Origin: UBA8752 sp965659115
GTDB lineage: Bacteria; Bacteroidota; Bacteroidia; Flavobacteriales_D; Sanyastnellaceae
NCBI GenBank assembly: GCA_965659115.1
Contig: CBFHUP010000075.1
Span: forward strand, 1 to 9,371
DNA: 9,371 bases
Direction: 5' to 3'
In this document: positions 6,472 through 9,371 of the stretch, one piece after another
Numbering within the stretch: the first letter of the stretch is position 1
How the letters are laid out: the number at the start of each line of letters is the position of its first letter
The notes under the pieces: model-generated
Database searches by the model: none
The model's input: the letters and a program-made list of their open reading frames with translations, nothing else
Told to the model about the DNA's origin: nothing
Translations under genes and position numbers: made by a program

Positions 6472-7821
6472 TCAATCCCAAGTCACATCGACCACCACCG
6501 TGGATTCTCCTCGGCGCACTTCAACAGCCGTCGTTTGGCCCTCTTCGAACTTGGAAAGTCCCTCCATGTAGCCCATCATATCGGCAACGTCAACCTCTCC
6601 AATGCGAACAACAACGTCCCCCTTCTGGAGTCCAGCAATTTGCGCCGGACGTCCCTCACTCACACCATCTATGCGCATTCCAATTCCCGAAAAAAGGTAG
6701 TCAGGAACCACACCCAATGTCACTTTGAAACGGGGGGCATCGTCGTTGGAACTGTCCTTGGTCTTCACAAATGGAATGGAATCCAATTGTGCCAATTCTC
6801 GAACAATACAAGCAGCAAAATCAGCCACACGCACCATGCCTTCGTAATTCAACTTGTCGGCGGTATCTGTTGGCTTGTGATAGTCCTCATGCTGGCCAGT
6901 AAAGAAGTGCAATACAGGTATGTCAGACAGGTAAAACGAAGTGTGGTCGGATGGACCGACGCCGCTTTCGCTCAGGACCAGCTCAAATCCCGCTCCTGGG
7001 GCTCCGTTGCAGATGTCTAAAACACCGTTCCAAACCGGCGATGTACCGTTGCCGTAAACAGCGAGGGTATCGCCGCGCAAACGCCCGACCATGTCGAAGT
7101 TGATCATCCAATCCACATGCTGCAGTCCCACGGTGGGCTCATCCGTGAAATGGTTTGACCCCCACAGACCTTTTTCTTCCCCACTGAAACTGGCCATCAA
7201 CAAGGGGTGATCGGCCAATGGCGCCGCTGCATGCCGAGAGGCCAACTCAAGCAAAGTGGCCACACCACTGGCATTGTCATCGGCTCCAGGATGGACGAGG
7301 GAGTCTCCCTCCTCGACCCCGCGCCAAAGGCTGTTTTCATCGCCCCACCCCAAGTGGTCGTGGTGACAGCCGATCACCCCCCACCGTTTTGTGGTATCGG
7401 CCAAAGACGCCGTTGCCCCCAACACATTGCGGCCCACAATCTCGCCAATCACGGCCATGCCCATCGTCTTGAGCGTGTCGCCATGGACTTGCATCGGAGG
7501 ATGGGGCTTGTAACGAAACGTTTGAAAGAAACCCGAATCGCCCGCCGCAGACAAACCCAGCTGAGACATCCGCTTTGCCAACCATTCGCCGGCAGCATAA
7601 GCCCCGGGCTTCCCCGTCTCCCTGCCTTCAAACCTGTCGGCTGTCAACGCTTCTACATCTTGCCTCATGGCTGAGACCGTAGCCGAGGCCCCCATGTCCT
7701 GAACCACAAGGTCAGAGCTCCCTCCTTCTCTGCAGCCGGCAATGAGCACGGTTGCGCAAAAGATGCTGAGATAAAGGACACTGTAACGTGCTGATGGGAA
7801 ACGGGATGGAAAATGATTCAT
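6472..7821 (-). CDS. M28-family zinc peptidase lipoprotein with C-terminal PDZ domain
   Basis: A 449-residue exported metallopeptidase, probably an aminopeptidase that trims peptides at the cell envelope. Residues 1-30 are a lipoprotein signal ending in LIAGC (Cys30 lipidated). The M28 domain spans about 50-345 and keeps the co-catalytic zinc set: His153 with Asp155 in GCHHDHLG, the bridging Asp in GADDNASG (181/182), Glu215-Glu216 in SGEEKGLWG (general base and ligand), Asp243 in NFDMVGR, and His315 in YHKPTDT. Residues 366-449 are a PDZ domain (GMRIDGVSEGRPAQIAGLQKG, VVVRIGEVDV), often seen at the C-terminus of such enzymes. No protease-associated (PA) insert is apparent. The family assignment is firm; substrate and exact activity are not readable. 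The gene is divergent from the PD40 lipoprotein and ends about 15 bases before rnpB with no terminator between, so read-through into rnpB is likely. Confidence 0.95.
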   Translation of the reverse strand: MNHFPSRFPSARYSVLYLSIFCATVLIAGCREGGSSDLVVQDMGASATVSAMRQDVEALTADRFEGRETGKPGAYAAGEWLAKRMSQLGLSAAGDSGFFQTFRYKPHPPMQVHGDTLKTMGMAVIGEIVGRNVLGATASLADTTKRWGVIGCHHDHLGWGDENSLWRGVEEGDSLVHPGADDNASGVATLLELASRHAAAPLADHPLLMASFSGEEKGLWGSNHFTDEPTVGLQHVDWMINFDMVGRLRGDTLAVYGNGTSPVWNGVLDICNGAPGAGFELVLSESGVGPSDHTSFYLSDIPVLHFFTGQHEDYHKPTDTADKLNYEGMVRVADFAACIVRELAQLDSIPFVKTKDSSNDDAPRFKVTLGVVPDYLFSGIGMRIDGVSEGRPAQIAGLQKGDVVVRIGEVDVADMMGYMEGLSKFEEGQTTAVEVRRGESTVVVDVTWD

Positions 7822-7844
7822 AGAAGATGGACTGAACGATGTGC

Positions 7845-7864
7845 CGCGAAGTTCTACATTCGCG
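7845..7864. promoter_or_regulatory. Inverted repeat in the divergent promoter region (CGCGAA-N8-TTCGCG)
   Basis: A perfect 6-bp inverted repeat with an 8-base spacer lies midway between the peptidase start (7821) and the PD40 lipoprotein start (7880). The 14-bp centre-to-centre spacing is close to what helix-turn-helix dimers accept, and the place suits a shared operator. A weak -7-like TACATTCG (7855-7862) overlaps its right half on the plus strand. Function is a guess from position and symmetry. Confidence 0.3.
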
Positions 7865-7879
7865 ACGCTTTTTCACCCC

Positions 7880-9052
7880 ATGCGGTACACAACCTCCCTC
7901 CAGCCTTCGCAGGCCCTCGTCTTGGCCTGCGCCCTCTTCCTCGTTTCTTGTGCTGAAACCAGCTCAGACGAGGCCGCCAGCGACAGCGCCAACGTCACCG
8001 CTACGGCGATCCCCGCTCCAGAGCCCTTGCAAATGACCGAGCTTCCAGACAGCTTGGACCGCGGGTACGATGACGAAGTGCACCTGAACAATGTGCGCCA
8101 ATTGACCTACGGCGGTGACAATGCAGAAGCTTATTGGTCATTTGACGGGAAAAGCTTGGTCTTCCAGGCGACCAATCCGAGTTGGAACACCTCGTGTGAC
8201 CAGATTTATGTGATGGACCTTTCTGACGGGACGCCCTCCTCAGAAACTCCTGCGCCCGTGAGCACGGGACTGGGCCGCACCACCTGCGCATTCTTCATGC
8301 CTGGAGACACCACTGTACTGTATGCCTCCACCCATGCGGCCGATACGGCTTGTCCGGAAACTCCACGCCGCGGCCCCAACAACGAGTACGTGTGGCCCAT
8401 CTATGCGGGATACGACATCTACACCGCCCCCATCGGCGGTGGAGAACCCACCCTCCTCATTGGAGGTGAGGGTTACGATGCCGAAGCCACAGTAAGCCCT
8501 CAAGGCGACAAGATTGTGTTTACCAGCACCCGGGACGGCGACCTCGACCTCTACACCTGCGACATTGACGGAAGCAACATCAAGCGCATCACTCAGAAAC
8601 TCGGGTACGACGGCGGCGCTTTCTTTAGCCCTGATGGCCAGTACCTGGTGTGGCGCGCGAGCCGTCCAGAAGTCGGAGCCCCCATCGACGAATACGTCAG
8701 TCTTCTCAAAAAAGGGCTGGTACAACCCACTGAAATGGAGCTGTACATCGGCCGGGTAGACGGAACCGAAATCCGCCAAATCACCAACCTCGGTGGGGCC
8801 AATTGGGCACCTTACTTTCACCCAGACGGGAAGCACATCCTGTTCAGCTCCAACCACAAAACGGGCGCTTTCCCGTTCAACATTTTCATGACCGACACCC
8901 AAGGCATGGAACCTGTTCAAATCACGTTTGACAATGCCTTTGACAGCTTCCCCATGTTCTCGCCCGACGGCAAGCACATTGCATTTAGCTCCAACCGCAA
9001 CAACGGGCGAACCCGTTCGACCAACGTGTTTGTAGCCGACTGGATCGAATAA
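7880..9052 (+). CDS. PD40 / TolB-like beta-propeller lipoprotein
   Basis: A 390-residue exported protein. Residues 1-24 form a lipoprotein signal with lipobox LVSC (Cys24), followed by a Ser/Asp/Ala-rich tether to about residue 60. The rest is a WD40-like (PD40) propeller of about six blades. Clear blades are at 84-97 (WSFDGKSLVFQA), 203-216 (ATVSPQGDKIVFTS), 247-260 (AFFSPDGQYLVWRA), 311-325 (PYFHPDGKHILFSSN) and 358-372 (PMFSPDGKHIAFSSN), with a more divergent one near 136-150. This is the fold of TolB, but lipid anchoring and absence of tol genes make a Tol-Pal role doubtful; binding of a protein or carbohydrate partner is the usual inference. The ATG at 7880 is preferred to the GTG at 7841 because it puts the signal peptide at the N-terminus. 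Two bases separate its stop from the next start, so the two genes are probably one transcript. Confidence 0.92.
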   Translation: MRYTTSLQPSQALVLACALFLVSCAETSSDEAASDSANVTATAIPAPEPLQMTELPDSLDRGYDDEVHLNNVRQLTYGGDNAEAYWSFDGKSLVFQATNPSWNTSCDQIYVMDLSDGTPSSETPAPVSTGLGRTTCAFFMPGDTTVLYASTHAADTACPETPRRGPNNEYVWPIYAGYDIYTAPIGGGEPTLLIGGEGYDAEATVSPQGDKIVFTSTRDGDLDLYTCDIDGSNIKRITQKLGYDGGAFFSPDGQYLVWRASRPEVGAPIDEYVSLLKKGLVQPTEMELYIGRVDGTEIRQITNLGGANWAPYFHPDGKHILFSSNHKTGAFPFNIFMTDTQGMEPVQITFDNAFDSFPMFSPDGKHIAFSSNRNNGRTRSTNVFVADWIE

Positions 9053-9054
9053 AC

Positions 9055-9371
9055 ATGGCCACTTACGCGGTCATCAAACCCTTTGGGATGCTCAGTCAAT
9101 TCACGCCTGAAGCGGGCCACCCCGTTTTGAGCGAACTGGGTGAATTCCCCAAAGACGTCTACCCGGTTGGCCGATTGGATAGAGACTCCGAGGGCTTGCT
9201 GCTTTTGACCAATGACAACAGGCTCAAGCGACGAATCTTGGAGGGTCAAGGCGCCGAACTGATCTGGAAGACCTATCATGTCCAGGTCGAAGGCACGCCA
9301 ACCCTAGAGGATTTGAGGGCTTTTGAGCGCCCTATGCAGATCAAGGCCAAGGGCAAGGTATGGACGACCCT
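9055..9371 (+). CDS. RluE-like 23S rRNA pseudouridine synthase, N-terminal part (runs off window)
   Basis: The frame opens at ATG 9055 and stays open for 105 codons to the right edge. It reads MATYAVIKPFGMLSQFTPE, then VGRLDRDSEGLLLLTND with the catalytic Asp42, then WKTYHVQVEG, all hallmarks of the RsuA/RluB/RluE family of rRNA pseudouridine synthases. No S4 RNA-binding domain precedes the catalytic domain, as in E. coli RluE (23S U2457). RluE-like is therefore the best guess, but the exact target base cannot be told from this part. It begins 2 bases after the stop of the PD40 lipoprotein gene with no visible Shine-Dalgarno, which suggests translational coupling. Confidence 0.93.
   Translation, partial: MATYAVIKPFGMLSQFTPEAGHPVLSELGEFPKDVYPVGRLDRDSEGLLLLTNDNRLKRRILEGQGAELIWKTYHVQVEGTPTLEDLRAFERPMQIKAKGKVWTT

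Noticed and set aside
6259..7020. A 253-codon plus-strand frame across rnpB and the 3' part of the peptidase gene
   Set aside because: It lies antisense to a clear RNase P RNA and to a well-supported M28 peptidase/PDZ gene and has no recognisable motif.
8240..8977. A 245-codon minus-strand frame
   Set aside because: It is antisense to the PD40 lipoprotein, whose blades are clear. The minus frame has no domain, signal or promoter.

Overview
The window looks like an ordinary chromosomal segment of a fairly GC-rich member of the Bacteroidota, probably near Flavobacteriales. This rests on promoter boxes of the TTG/TAnnTTTG kind, near-absence of Shine-Dalgarno sequences, two lipoprotein signal peptides, a PD40 (WD40-like propeller) surface protein with a TPR-like N-terminus, a stand-alone PruA, and an AT-hook/histone-H1-like protein. 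The species cannot be named from the sequence. No mobile element, tRNA or CRISPR array was seen.

Layout from left to right. Positions 1-3357 (minus) are filled by one very long gene whose C-terminus lies beyond the left edge (1119 residues visible). It is an exported protein with a TPR-like region, a PD40 propeller, a small beta domain, a Pro/Ser/acidic tandem-repeat linker and a long Trp-rich helical region. Positions 3358-3478 are a divergent intergenic region with a good Bacteroidota-type promoter for pruA (3479-5110, plus), the second enzyme of proline catabolism. A bidirectional terminator (5128-5155) separates pruA from a convergent gene for a basic DNA-binding protein (5173-5991, minus) with a coiled coil, AT-hooks, a probable winged-helix core and a Lys/Ala-rich tail. 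Next on the minus strand is the RNase P RNA gene rnpB (about 6121-6456) with its own terminator and a perfect -7 box. It starts only about 15 bases after the stop of an M28-family zinc peptidase lipoprotein with a C-terminal PDZ domain (6472-7821, minus). A 58-bp divergent region with an inverted repeat leads to a PD40/TolB-like lipoprotein (7880-9052, plus). Two bases after it comes an RluE-like 23S rRNA pseudouridine synthase gene that runs off the right edge.

Functionally this is a mix of housekeeping (rnpB, the pseudouridine synthase, pruA), envelope proteins (the long PD40 protein, the M28 lipoprotein, the PD40 lipoprotein) and a nucleoid-type protein. I see no gene set that must act as one system. 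The most unusual items are the modular repeat-bearing envelope protein, the H1-like AT-hook protein, and the tight peptidase/rnpB junction.
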